Below, piece by piece: positions 1 to 7,941 of a DNA stretch of 40,954 bases. The stretch covers positions 1-40,954 of the forward strand of contig JAMOVQ010000098.1 of assembly GCA_027067575.1 (NCBI GenBank), in the 5' to 3' direction. The notes beneath the pieces are model-generated. The model had not been told where the DNA came from, did no database searches, and saw only the letters and a list, made by a program, of their open reading frames with translations. Both the position numbers and the translations under genes were made by a program. Positions within the stretch are counted from its first letter, which is position 1. Every line of letters starts with the position of its first letter. This DNA comes from Thermoanaerobaculia bacterium (GTDB lineage Bacteria; Acidobacteriota; Thermoanaerobaculia; Thermoanaerobaculales; Sulfomarinibacteraceae).

Positions 1-340
1 CCCGGGGCCGTTCCCGCAAGGGCGCGAGGAGGAACTGACCTGGCGGTCGTGACGACGAAGCGACCGCGGCGGGGGCGGTCCCGGGGTGCGAGACTCGCGG
101 CCCCGTTCATCCAAAGTCGATGACTCGCCCCCCCTCCAACGAAGCCCAGGCGGCCGGCAGCGACGCCGCAGGCGGCGCCAGCGCATCGCACGGGCGGCCC
201 GGGGGGAGCTTGCTCCCACCGGGGTGCTCGGGCGCGGCGCGCAGCCCGCGCGAAGCGCGGGGGCCGGCCGCCGGTTCCCGCCCCACCGGAGCGCTATACC
301 CCATGACCGGGGCGCAAAGATGTGCAGTACAATGTGCGGG
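1..340. other. GC-rich leader region without a confident gene
   Basis: No frame here looks like a real protein: translations are Arg/Pro/Gly-rich on both strands. Two short perfect hairpins are visible, GGGAGC-TT-GCTCCC at 204-217 and CCCGCGC-GAA-GCGCGGG at 245-261. The right end holds the -10 box of the LuxR-type gene. An open frame runs back from the regulator to base 86, but that extension is low-complexity and I treat it as non-coding. It could be the tail of an unseen upstream transcript. Confidence 0.5.
328..333 (+). promoter_or_regulatory. -10 box of a leaderless promoter (TACAAT)
   Basis: TACAAT ends 7 nt before an ATG at 341, so transcription would begin at or next to the start codon. 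No Shine-Dalgarno sequence precedes the ATG. The -35 is weak: ATGACC at 303-308 with a 19-nt gap. The same geometry recurs at four other genes in this window. Confidence 0.5.
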
Positions 341-1255
341 ATGGAACGAAGGGCGCCCGTCGTGCTGCCCCCGATCCCGCCACGGGCGGACGATGCGGCA
401 ATGAACCGCTACCTCGATCTCCTCCGGGAGGTCTCCGGTGCGGAGTGGGTCGAGCTCGATCTCCTGCTCGAAGGAACCACCCGGCCGACACGGTACGGTC
501 GCGGCACACGTCGCGGCGCCATGCTCCGAATGTTGCTCGAAATGCCAGGTTCCTTCCGGGCCAACGTCAGACACGACGGGGAGGCGGTCCAACCCGGAAC
601 GGAGCGCCTCCTCCGATTCTGCCTCGACCGGATTCTCGCCACGTTCGCGCTGGAGATCCGCCTGGACCTCGTGACCGAAGCGCTGGACGCCACGTCGAGC
701 GCTGTTCTGCTGTTCGACGCGCACGACGAGATCGCGTACGCCAACCCGCGGGCGGAGGAGCTCCTCGCGCGCCAGACGATGGGCGAGCTTCGGATCGAGA
801 CCGGTCAGGGCCGCGAGGAGCCGCTCATCGGGTACCTGACGCGACTCCTGGACAGGGTCCGGAAGGACGGGTCGGAGAAGCTGACAGGCCGTCAGACACT
901 CTCCGACGGCACCCAGGTGGCGTGGGAACTGGCGCGCCTCGGACCGGTCACCGATCACGACGGCCACGCAGTGCTCTGCGTGGTCCGGACGGCCTGTCCG
1001 GCGGATCGCAAGCCGGCCCCCAGTGTCCTCGCTGCCTTCAACCTGACACGGCGGGAACGGGAGGTCGTGGAACATCTGCTGTGCGGCCTCTCCACCCGTG
1101 AGATTGCCGACCGGATGGGAATCAGCCACCACACGGTCCGGGACCACGTCAAGCACCTTCTCCGGAAGACGGCCACCCGATCCCGGAGGGAGTTACTGGA
1201 GCTCGTCTCCTCCGGAGAGAAACCCGTGAGCGTGCCGGCCCCCGGAGAGCCCTGA
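341..1255 (+). CDS. PAS-domain LuxR-family transcriptional regulator
   Basis: A 304-residue one-component regulator. Residues about 113-150 look like a PAS core (motif AVLLFDAHDEIAYANPRAEE), preceded by a region of unclear fold. Residues about 237-295 form a LuxR/GerE helix-turn-helix, with the family signature LTRREREVVEHLLCGLSTRE followed by a recognition helix around SHHTVRDHVKHLL. There is no receiver domain and no membrane segment, so it probably senses a cytoplasmic signal through the PAS domain. I start it at ATG 341 because a TACAAT box lies 7 nt upstream. ATGs at 320 and 332 are alternatives, and a longer frame to 86 is judged spurious. The ligand and target genes cannot be read from the sequence. 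It is monocistronic, followed by a separate secreted-protein gene. Confidence 0.85.
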   Translation: MERRAPVVLPPIPPRADDAAMNRYLDLLREVSGAEWVELDLLLEGTTRPTRYGRGTRRGAMLRMLLEMPGSFRANVRHDGEAVQPGTERLLRFCLDRILATFALEIRLDLVTEALDATSSAVLLFDAHDEIAYANPRAEELLARQTMGELRIETGQGREEPLIGYLTRLLDRVRKDGSEKLTGRQTLSDGTQVAWELARLGPVTDHDGHAVLCVVRTACPADRKPAPSVLAAFNLTRREREVVEHLLCGLSTREIADRMGISHHTVRDHVKHLLRKTATRSRRELLELVSSGEKPVSVPAPGEP

Positions 1256-1343
1256 TAGCATCGGCGGCCCACCGGGACACCCCGGGAGAGCCGCCCGTCA
1301 CACCGGTCCCGGCCTCTCCCAGGAGAACCCCGGTGGACTGGTC

Positions 1344-1349
1344 TATACT
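1344..1349 (+). promoter_or_regulatory. -10 box (TATACT)
   Basis: TATACT lies 31 nt before the ATG at 1381, with a Shine-Dalgarno-like CAGGGAGG in between. No good -35 is visible at 16-18 nt. Confidence 0.4.
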
Positions 1350-1380
1350 CGAATCGGAACAGGCAGGGAGGATCCCGAAG

Positions 1381-2127
1381 ATGCGCAAGACCGTGTTCCT
1401 GCTCGCAGTCGTCATGATCGTCGGAGCCCTCGTGGCCGCCAGCGAGATCGGGTACGTCGTCATTCTGAAGAACGGCACCAAGATCCCGGCGCGGGAGGAG
1501 ATGGCGATCAAGGGTGATCAGGCGATCATCATCCTGAGGAACGGAACGATGACGGCTATTCCCCTTTCGCAGGTCGATCTCGTCGCCACGGAACGGTACA
1601 ACCAGCTTGGCTTCGGCAGTGCAATCCTCCTGGAGGGCGTCGGGGAGACGACACCGGTCCCGACGGCCACGCCGACCCCTCTCCTGGGCACGACGGGAAG
1701 TCTCAAGAGGATGCGGCCGGTACTCGGAACACAGGCGACCCCGACCCAGACCCCGACGCCGGCCATCATGCTCAGGACCGTACCGTACACCGATGAACGG
1801 GTCACCAAAGCGTTCTCGAACCTCCTCGACAAGAAGCACCTCTACCTCTACAAGACCAGCGCCGGCACGAAGCCCGGCTACTTCTTCATCCAGGCCGTCA
1901 CCGACTCCCAGCGCGAGGTGTTCCACGCCTTAAAAACCGTCGCCGAGTCGTACGCCTTGATCCACGAGCTCAAGCCGGAGCTCGCACCGAAGGCCGTGGA
2001 GCTCCAGCTCGTCACCTCGGTCAACAAGTCGGCGGGAACGTTCCGCATGACCCCGGAACAGGCCGAGGCGCTGGCATCGGGGAAGATCTCACCCGAGCAG
2101 TACTACCTCAAGCACGTCATCTTCTGA
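1381..2127 (+). CDS. secreted hypothetical protein with TP-rich linker
   Basis: A 248-residue protein of unknown function. The first 21 or so residues are a signal peptide (Arg-Lys, then a hydrophobic core ending around VAAS). Residues about 22-65 form a small beta-rich unit (VVILKNGTKIPAREE; NGTMTAIPLSQVDLV), resembling secreted modules that read out or bind small surfaces. A Thr-Pro-rich linker follows at about 90-130, then a charged alpha-helical C-terminal half. The start at ATG 1381 is chosen for the CAGGGAGG ribosome-binding site and the signal peptide; the frame continues upstream to 1333 without support. Its 3' end overlaps the convergent transporter gene by 11 bp. I do not recognise a catalytic motif. 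Confidence 0.75.
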   Translation: MRKTVFLLAVVMIVGALVAASEIGYVVILKNGTKIPAREEMAIKGDQAIIILRNGTMTAIPLSQVDLVATERYNQLGFGSAILLEGVGETTPVPTATPTPLLGTTGSLKRMRPVLGTQATPTQTPTPAIMLRTVPYTDERVTKAFSNLLDKKHLYLYKTSAGTKPGYFFIQAVTDSQREVFHALKTVAESYALIHELKPELAPKAVELQLVTSVNKSAGTFRMTPEQAEALASGKISPEQYYLKHVIF

Positions 2128-3304
2128 CCCCCGCCGCCGACAATGTCGCTCGGGGAAGCCGGGTCGAGAACGGGATCCAGGCGAGGAAGAGAGCGACCCC
2201 TGCGAGGCCCGAGAGAGCGAAGCTCCCGCGGCCGCCGAGCGCCGCGTACACCGGTCCGGCAAGAGCCGCTCCCGCCACGACGCCGAGGCCGAACGTCATC
2301 CCCGAGTAGAGCGCCTGGGCGCGTCGGACCGCCGAGGGGTGGGCCGTCCGCTGAACGAGCTGGATCCCGGCGAGGTGTGCGAGGGCGAAGCTCGCTGCGT
2401 GCCCGAGCTGCGCGGCCGCGAGGACGGGCAGGGCGGGGGGCAGCGAGAGCACCGCCCACCGGAGCGCCCCGAGCAGGATCGCCGCGCCGAGGAGGCGCCG
2501 AAGCCCCCACCGGCGTTCCAGCGAGCCTCCGACGAAGAAGGCCGCCAGTTCCGCCAGGACGCCGAGCGACCAGAGGGCACCGACCCAGCCCGGGCCGAGG
2601 CCGGCGGATTCCAGGTGGATCGAGAAGAACGCGTAATACGGACCGTGGAGCACCTGGTGCAGCGTCAGAAGGATCAGCAGCCCCCAGACGCCGGCCGTCA
2701 GGCGTCCGGACTCCGGTGCGGGGTGGGCGGGCGCGCCGTGGTGTTCGAACGGGAGCACGGCGGCCACGAGAACCGTCATCCAACCCGCCAGGAGCCACGG
2801 GAAGACACGGATCCCAAGCCGGTCCACGAGGACCGAGGCCACGGCAGCGGCGGCGACGAACCCCGCAGACCCCCACAGGCGGAGCCGGCCGTAGGAGAAC
2901 GGGGGAATCCGCTCCATGATGGCCGCCTCGACCAGCGGGAGCACAACGCCGTACCCCGCTCCCGCCAGCAGGAACGCCGCACCGAGCGCCCAGGGCGACC
3001 GGACCAGGAGCACGGCGAGGGTGGCCGCGATACTCAGGACGAGGTGGGCCGTCAGGGTGCCCGGGACCAGCCCCTTCCGGTCGACCCGGGCCGCGACGAA
3101 CGGCGCCCAGAACAGTTTCGCCAGCGAGACGGCGGCGGTGATCAGCCCGATTCCCACGGCCGCGACGCCACGGGACGCCAGGAACGGGCCGAGGAACGGC
3201 AGCAGGACCCCCAGCACGGCGAAGTACGCCCCGTAGAAGCGCGCTCCGGGCTTTGACGGGTCCCACGCCTTCCTGTAGCCTTCGCCCGTGGACGACGTCG
3301 CCAT
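2117..3304 (-). CDS. MFS transporter (HcaT/LacY-like)
   Basis: A 395-residue integral membrane protein with about twelve hydrophobic segments. The short cytoplasmic loop after the second segment carries ARVDRKG, like the loop 2-3 motif of the major facilitator superfamily. The overall look (YFAVLGVLLPFLGPFLASRG at the N-terminus; SYGRLRLWGSAGF in the middle) resembles the MFS_1-like group that includes 3-phenylpropionate and sugar permeases. The substrate is not predictable. The start is ATG 3304 or the adjacent ATG 3307. Both fall inside the first codons of the divergently transcribed FAD gene, so the two coding regions overlap head-to-head by about 17-20 bp and the FAD gene promoter lies within this coding region. 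The 3' end overlaps the secreted-protein gene by 11 bp. Confidence 0.85.
   Translation of the reverse strand: MATSSTGEGYRKAWDPSKPGARFYGAYFAVLGVLLPFLGPFLASRGVAAVGIGLITAAVSLAKLFWAPFVAARVDRKGLVPGTLTAHLVLSIAATLAVLLVRSPWALGAAFLLAGAGYGVVLPLVEAAIMERIPPFSYGRLRLWGSAGFVAAAAVASVLVDRLGIRVFPWLLAGWMTVLVAAVLPFEHHGAPAHPAPESGRLTAGVWGLLILLTLHQVLHGPYYAFFSIHLESAGLGPGWVGALWSLGVLAELAAFFVGGSLERRWGLRRLLGAAILLGALRWAVLSLPPALPVLAAAQLGHAASFALAHLAGIQLVQRTAHPSAVRRAQALYSGMTFGLGVVAGAALAGPVYAALGGRGSFALSGLAGVALFLAWIPFSTRLPRATLSAAGVRR
3253..3281 (+). promoter_or_regulatory. sigma-70-type promoter of the FAD gene, leaderless
   Basis: TTGACG (3253-3258), a 17-nt spacer, and TAGCCT (3276-3281). The GTG start codon lies 6 nt after the -10 box, so the transcript should begin at the start codon. 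The promoter is embedded in the coding region of the divergent transporter. Confidence 0.6.
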
Positions 3305-4598
3305 CATCGGGGCGGGACTGACGGGCCTGACGGCAGGGTTCCGGCTCACCGGCGCAGGATACCGGGTCGTGGTGTACGAACGCCACCCGGAGCCCGGGGG
3401 ACTCGTCCGGACGTTCGACGCGGGCGGCGAGCCGCTCGAGCAGTACTACCACCACCTGTTCACCACGGACGAGTCCTACGTCGCCCTGGCCCGTGAGCTC
3501 GGCCTGGCGGACAGCATCGAGTGGCTCCCGTCCCGCATGGGGATCTGGAGCGGCGGGCGCCTGTGGGACTTCGGAACGCCACTCTCGCTGCTGCGGTTCC
3601 AGCCGCTGCCGTGGTCCGGGAAGCTCCGGTTCGCCCTCTCCACTCTCGCACTCCAGCGAGCGCAGGATCCCGCTCCGTTCGAGGACGTGACCGCCCGCGA
3701 GTGGCTGCTCGAGCATCAAGGCGAGGCCGCGTGGCGGACGATCTGGGCCCCGCTGCTCCAGCAGAAGTTCGGGGAGAAGGCCGGCGAGATCGCCATGGTC
3801 TGGCTGTGGCGGAAGATCTCCCTCCGCGGCCGTTCCCGGAACCGTTCCGGGATGGGCGAGCGGCTCGGGTACATGCACGGTTCGTTCGAGCGCCTCGTCC
3901 GGCGCCTCTCCGCAGGGATCGCCTCCGGAGGGGGCGAGGTCCTCGTGGACACTCCCGTGCTGCGGATCGAGAAGGAGTCCGACGGGCCGTTCACCGTGGA
4001 GACGAAAGGGGGGGCGCGCCCCTTTCGCTCGGTGCTCGTGACCGTGCCGCTCGAGGAGCACCTCCGGATCGCCGGCCACCTCCTGCCCGAGGCCGAACAC
4101 CGGGCGGCGGCGGCCTGCGTCTCCACCGCGGCCCTGTGCACCGTCCTCGAGCTCGACCGGCCTTTCATGCCGTACTACTGGCTCAACATTGCCGACCCCG
4201 GTTTCCCGTTCGGCGGCCTGATCGAGCACACCAACTACATCGAGCCCCGGCGGTACGGCGGGCGGCGCATCCTCTACGTCTCGAACTACCTCTTCCGGGA
4301 CGATCCGCTGTACGGTGCCTCCCCGGAAGAGGTGCTCGACCGGTACCTCCCCTCGCTCCGAAGGATCAACCCCGCCTTCGACCCTTCCTGGATCCTCGGC
4401 GTCCACCACTTCCGCGCGCCCTCGGCCCAGCCCGTCGTCGTACCGGGGTACCGCCACACCATCCCCCCGCTCCGCTCCGCCGTCCCGAACCTCTACCTGG
4501 CATGCATGGCCCAGATCTACCCGGAGGACCGGGGTCAGAACTACGCCGTGGTCTCGGGCGAGAACGCCGCCGCTGCCATCGCCGCCGATCTCGGCTGA
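3288..4598 (+). CDS. NAD(P)/FAD-dependent amine-oxidase-like oxidoreductase
   Basis: A 436-residue flavoprotein. The dinucleotide-binding fold opens at residue 4 with IIGAGLTGLTAG (GxGxxG), followed by the ribose-binding acidic residue and glycines in VVYERHPEPGG. A typical C-terminal FAD contact (VPNLYLACMAQIYPEDRGQN, then a small-residue-rich helix) closes the protein. It belongs to the protoporphyrinogen-oxidase/amine-oxidase-like group often found near polysaccharide or lipid biosynthesis genes. The true substrate is unknown, and no glycosyltransferase is adjacent here. GTG 3288 is chosen as the start because a TTGACG-17-TAGCCT promoter places the transcript start exactly there and the Rossmann motif begins immediately after. 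It is divergent to, and overlaps, the MFS gene, which suggests linked function or shared control. Confidence 0.85.
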   Translation: MDDVAIIGAGLTGLTAGFRLTGAGYRVVVYERHPEPGGLVRTFDAGGEPLEQYYHHLFTTDESYVALARELGLADSIEWLPSRMGIWSGGRLWDFGTPLSLLRFQPLPWSGKLRFALSTLALQRAQDPAPFEDVTAREWLLEHQGEAAWRTIWAPLLQQKFGEKAGEIAMVWLWRKISLRGRSRNRSGMGERLGYMHGSFERLVRRLSAGIASGGGEVLVDTPVLRIEKESDGPFTVETKGGARPFRSVLVTVPLEEHLRIAGHLLPEAEHRAAAACVSTAALCTVLELDRPFMPYYWLNIADPGFPFGGLIEHTNYIEPRRYGGRRILYVSNYLFRDDPLYGASPEEVLDRYLPSLRRINPAFDPSWILGVHHFRAPSAQPVVVPGYRHTIPPLRSAVPNLYLACMAQIYPEDRGQNYAVVSGENAAAAIAADLG

Positions 4599-4643
4599 GC
4601 CCCCATCCCGGCCGGAGCACGGCGCAAGCAGCGAACCCGGCCA

Positions 4644-4672
4644 TTGACAAGCACCGCTGCCGGCCGTAGATT
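4644..4672 (+). promoter_or_regulatory. sigma-70-type promoter of the beta-helix gene
   Basis: A perfect -35 TTGACA (4644-4649), a 17-nt spacer and a -10 TAGATT (4667-4672). Transcription would begin about 4679, giving an 18-20 nt leader with GGAGG before ATG 4698. Confidence 0.75.
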
Positions 4673-4697
4673 GAGGCCATCGCTCCTGGAGGTCGAA

Positions 4698-7600
4698 ATG
4701 GGAAGAGCTGCAGCATGCGGTGCCGTTCTCGTCCTGTCCTGGTTTATCGTGGGCGCTCCCTCGGCGTCCTGCGCCACCCCCTCGACGGGGCGGGTTCTCG
4801 ACCCGGGCGCCCCGTGGCCCCGCTACGAGGTCCAGCGGCTCCCACTCCCGGCTGGCGTTCGGGGCGTGCCCCTCGAGCTGCTCGAGAAGGGCGACCTCGA
4901 CGGCGACGGCCGGCCGGACCTCCTGGCCGTCTGGTGTGGCGGCGGGCGTTCGACCGTGGCCGTCTACGGTTCGAGCGCCCCTGGCTGGGAACACCGCGAT
5001 TCCGACCCGTTCTCCCCGCCACGGGTGATCCTCGCCGTGGACGGGGAGATCGCCTTCGCCGCCGTGTGCGACATCAATCGCGACGGCTCCCCGGACGTGG
5101 TCCTGGCCGACCGGGACCACGCCGAACTCCTCTGGTTCACCCCGGGAAGCTCCCGGACACCCCCGTTGAGTTCCGTTCCCCTCCCGGGAACGGTGACGGC
5201 CCTCGCCGCTCTGGACTGGGGGCGGCGGGACCTCGTGTCCGAGCCCGTGGCCGGTGTCGCGACACCCTCGGGCCCTGCCCTCGTGCTGTTCGCAAGAACG
5301 CCCCCCGAAGATGCGGTCCTGCCGGTCCACACACTGGCCCTTCCGGCGGCGGCCCGCGCCCTCGCCTGCGGCGATCTCGACGGCGACGGGTGGTGGAACG
5401 TCGCGGTGGCGGACGGCAACGGCCTCTCGGTCGTCCGGCGGGCAGGGGAGCTCGATGACCAGGTCCGGCTCGAGACCGTCACGGGGACCGGGGACGGCGT
5501 GTGGTGGGTGGCCGTCTTGCGCTTCCCCGGGCTCGGGCGTGACGAGACCGCGGTCCTTCCATCCGGCGCTGGGATTGCTCTCCTGGACATCGGGGCTGGA
5601 ATCCGCCGCGAACCGGCGGGCGGCACGTCGTGGGACGCGGCTCCGGCCTCGTTCGTCACCGTGGCCTGGGAAGGTGCCGGCCGCGGCCCCGCGCTCGTGG
5701 TCCCCCGGCCGGACGGACTCGAGCTGACGGGAGCCATGGCAATCGACGAGCGTTCGTGGCGCGGTACCGCCACGGCGAGTCTCGTCCTCGGTGCCGAGCC
5801 CGTCTCGGTCCTCCCCGCCCGATGGAACGGTGACGGGCCCGAGGACCTCGCCGTGGCGCTCCGCGGCAGCTCCAGCCCCCTCCTGCTGCTGACCCAGCCG
5901 AGAGCGACCTACACCATCACGACCAGCGCCGACCACGACGACGGCACATGCTCGGCCGCCGACTGCACACTGCGGGAGGCGATCAACGCCGCCAACGCCA
6001 GTGCCGGGCCCGACCTGATCGATACCAGTGGGCCGTCCGTCTTCTCGATCGGCTCGACACTGCCGACCGTCGACGACACGACGACGTTCGACCTCAACGG
6101 CCAGGGGTACTGGTACATCGACGGCTCCTCGGCAACCGGCGGAACCTCCGGTCTCTGGATCCGTGGCGACAGCTGCGCCGTCCACAAGCCCGTGCTCCGG
6201 CGCCACGCGACGGATTCCAGCGGCAACAAGGGAGTGGGGCTCCTGCTCCTGGGGACGAGCAACACGGTCGTGGACGGGCTCATCGCCGAGAACAATGGGG
6301 CCTACGGCGTCCAGCTCTTCAACGCGGACCACTGCACCGTCAGTGGAAGCTCCTCGAGGAACGGGAGCCACGGTTTCTATGTCTACCGGTCGACGGGCGA
6401 CCCCTCGTCCGGGAACCACCTCGATCCAGTGGCCGCCTCCGGGAACTCCGGCCATGGGATCCTGATCCAGAACGCCCAGGACAACGAGATCGGCGGGCTC
6501 TCGTCCTCTTCCGGAGCCGTCCTCGACGGCAACGGCGGTGACGGGATCCGTGTGGAGGGGGCAACGGCGACGGGCAACTTCCTCACCAACGTCCGCGCCA
6601 CCGACGATTCCTCCAGGCCCAACACCAACGGCGTGACCCTCGAGGCCTCGGGCAACGTCTCGATCACCGGCGGCGCTTTCTCGGGGAACCGGGGTTTCGG
6701 GATCGACATCCAGAACACGGCCGCGGGGGTCGGGATCCGGGACTCCAGGATCGGATACCTCATGGACGGGACGGCGGCCGGCAACGCCACCGACGGCATC
6801 CGGATCCACCAGTCCAGCAACGTCACCATCTCCCGATGCGTGATCTCGAACAACGGCTGGAACGGGATCGAGATCGTCGCGAATACGGGCCAGCCCGCGA
6901 CGGGCAACGTGATCAAGGGCTCGCTCATCGGGTCGGATCCCGGGGGCACCTCCGCGGCGGGCAACGGATTCTACGGGATCAACATCGACTGGGGGTCCGG
7001 CAACACGGTCGGCCTTTCCGGCACCCTCTCCAGGAACCTGATCGTCGCCAACGGATCCGGCGGGATCCGCATCTACGGCCAGCCCGCGACGGGCAACGTG
7101 GTCCAGAACACGACCATCGGTGTCACAGCCGGGGGTCTGCCGATCCCGAACTCGGGCCACGGGATCCTCGTGGAAGACGCTCCGGACAACGTGATCGGCC
7201 CGGACAACGTCATCGCCTACAACACCGGAACGAAAGGCGAAGGGATCGTGATCCGGGGGAACACGGCGACCGGCGTCAACTGTTCCGGCAACAGCATCCA
7301 CGACAACGCCGGGCTCGGCATCGACCTGGGGGCGGACGGCGTCACCTACCCCGACGACGGCGACACGGACGAGGGGCCGAACCACCTGCTGAACCAGCCG
7401 GAGATCGTCGTGGCGGAGACGTGCGGCGGACACACCTGGATCCTGGGACAGCTCCGCTGCGCCGCCTCTTCCCTTCCCCTGACGATCACTCTCTTCAGGA
7501 ATCAGGCGTGCGATGCGAGCAGCATGGGTGAGGGCGAGACGGCCATTGGAGACCCGGTGACCATCACGGCTCCGTCCGGCGGAACGGTCCATTTCCGGCA

Positions 7601-7874
7601 GGAGATCCCGTGGTTCGGGGCGGGAACGTTTGCGACGGGAATGACGAAGGACCCGTTCGGCTCGACCAGCGAGTTCTCGAACTGCCGGGCCGTCACCGAC
7701 GGCCGTCCCGGAGACGCCAGCGCCGACTGTCTCCTCATGGCCGACGACCTCGCCGAGATCGTTCGGGCCGCCACCGATCCAGGCTACGCACCTCCTGGAG
7801 ATCCCGACTCCAACGGAAGCGGTGCCGCCGATCCGTTGGATCTCGTCGCGGACCTCATCAAGATCTACTGGTGA
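4698..7874 (+). CDS. large secreted FG-GAP/CSLREA/right-handed beta-helix protein
   Basis: A 1058-residue exported protein. It has an N-terminal signal peptide of about 25 residues. Residues about 45-410 contain FG-GAP/VCBS-like repeats with calcium-binding-type loops (GDLDGDGRPDLL, CDINRDGSPDVV, CGDLDGDGWWNV). Near residue 415-435 is a CSLREA-type segment (CSAADCTLREAINAANAS). From there to about 900 runs a right-handed parallel beta-helix with many N/G-rich rungs (GNxI, SNNGWNGIEI). The last 50 residues (GDASADCLLMADDLAEIVRA and a DPDSNGSG loop) look like a degenerate dockerin. It is probably a surface or extracellular adhesin- or polysaccharide-binding protein; no hydrolase catalytic set is identified. 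The ATG is supported by CTGGAGG and by the promoter upstream. Next to nothing links it to its neighbours except convergence on a shared terminator. Confidence 0.85.
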   Translation: MGRAAACGAVLVLSWFIVGAPSASCATPSTGRVLDPGAPWPRYEVQRLPLPAGVRGVPLELLEKGDLDGDGRPDLLAVWCGGGRSTVAVYGSSAPGWEHRDSDPFSPPRVILAVDGEIAFAAVCDINRDGSPDVVLADRDHAELLWFTPGSSRTPPLSSVPLPGTVTALAALDWGRRDLVSEPVAGVATPSGPALVLFARTPPEDAVLPVHTLALPAAARALACGDLDGDGWWNVAVADGNGLSVVRRAGELDDQVRLETVTGTGDGVWWVAVLRFPGLGRDETAVLPSGAGIALLDIGAGIRREPAGGTSWDAAPASFVTVAWEGAGRGPALVVPRPDGLELTGAMAIDERSWRGTATASLVLGAEPVSVLPARWNGDGPEDLAVALRGSSSPLLLLTQPRATYTITTSADHDDGTCSAADCTLREAINAANASAGPDLIDTSGPSVFSIGSTLPTVDDTTTFDLNGQGYWYIDGSSATGGTSGLWIRGDSCAVHKPVLRRHATDSSGNKGVGLLLLGTSNTVVDGLIAENNGAYGVQLFNADHCTVSGSSSRNGSHGFYVYRSTGDPSSGNHLDPVAASGNSGHGILIQNAQDNEIGGLSSSSGAVLDGNGGDGIRVEGATATGNFLTNVRATDDSSRPNTNGVTLEASGNVSITGGAFSGNRGFGIDIQNTAAGVGIRDSRIGYLMDGTAAGNATDGIRIHQSSNVTISRCVISNNGWNGIEIVANTGQPATGNVIKGSLIGSDPGGTSAAGNGFYGINIDWGSGNTVGLSGTLSRNLIVANGSGGIRIYGQPATGNVVQNTTIGVTAGGLPIPNSGHGILVEDAPDNVIGPDNVIAYNTGTKGEGIVIRGNTATGVNCSGNSIHDNAGLGIDLGADGVTYPDDGDTDEGPNHLLNQPEIVVAETCGGHTWILGQLRCAASSLPLTITLFRNQACDASSMGEGETAIGDPVTITAPSGGTVHFRQEIPWFGAGTFATGMTKDPFGSTSEFSNCRAVTDGRPGDASADCLLMADDLAEIVRAATDPGYAPPGDPDSNGSGAADPLDLVADLIKIYW
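6888..7100 (+). repeat. two exact 24-bp in-frame repeats inside the beta-helix
   Basis: The 24 bases at 6888-6911 recur identically at 7077-7100. The distance is 189 bp, exactly 63 codons, so both encode the same stretch (GQPATGNV) at equivalent rungs. This suggests recent internal duplication or conversion of helix rungs. Confidence 0.7.
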
Positions 7875-7898
7875 ACGCCGCCTGCTGGAGATGGCAAA

Positions 7899-7920
7899 GG
7901 GCGGGGCCGAGGCCCCGCCC
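7899..7920. terminator. bidirectional hairpin between convergent genes
   Basis: A perfect 10-bp stem GGGCGGGGCC/GGCCCCGCCC with a GA loop lies between the ends of the beta-helix gene (7874) and the DUF5666 gene (7942). The trailing T-tract is poor on the plus strand (GCTTCCC). Confidence 0.6.
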
Positions 7921-7941
7921 GCTTCCCACGTGGAGCGGTGA

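Noticed and set aside
86-340. N-terminal extension of the LuxR regulator to base 86
   Set aside because: Arg/Pro-rich low-complexity translation with no ribosome-binding site; the TACAAT box places the start at about 341.
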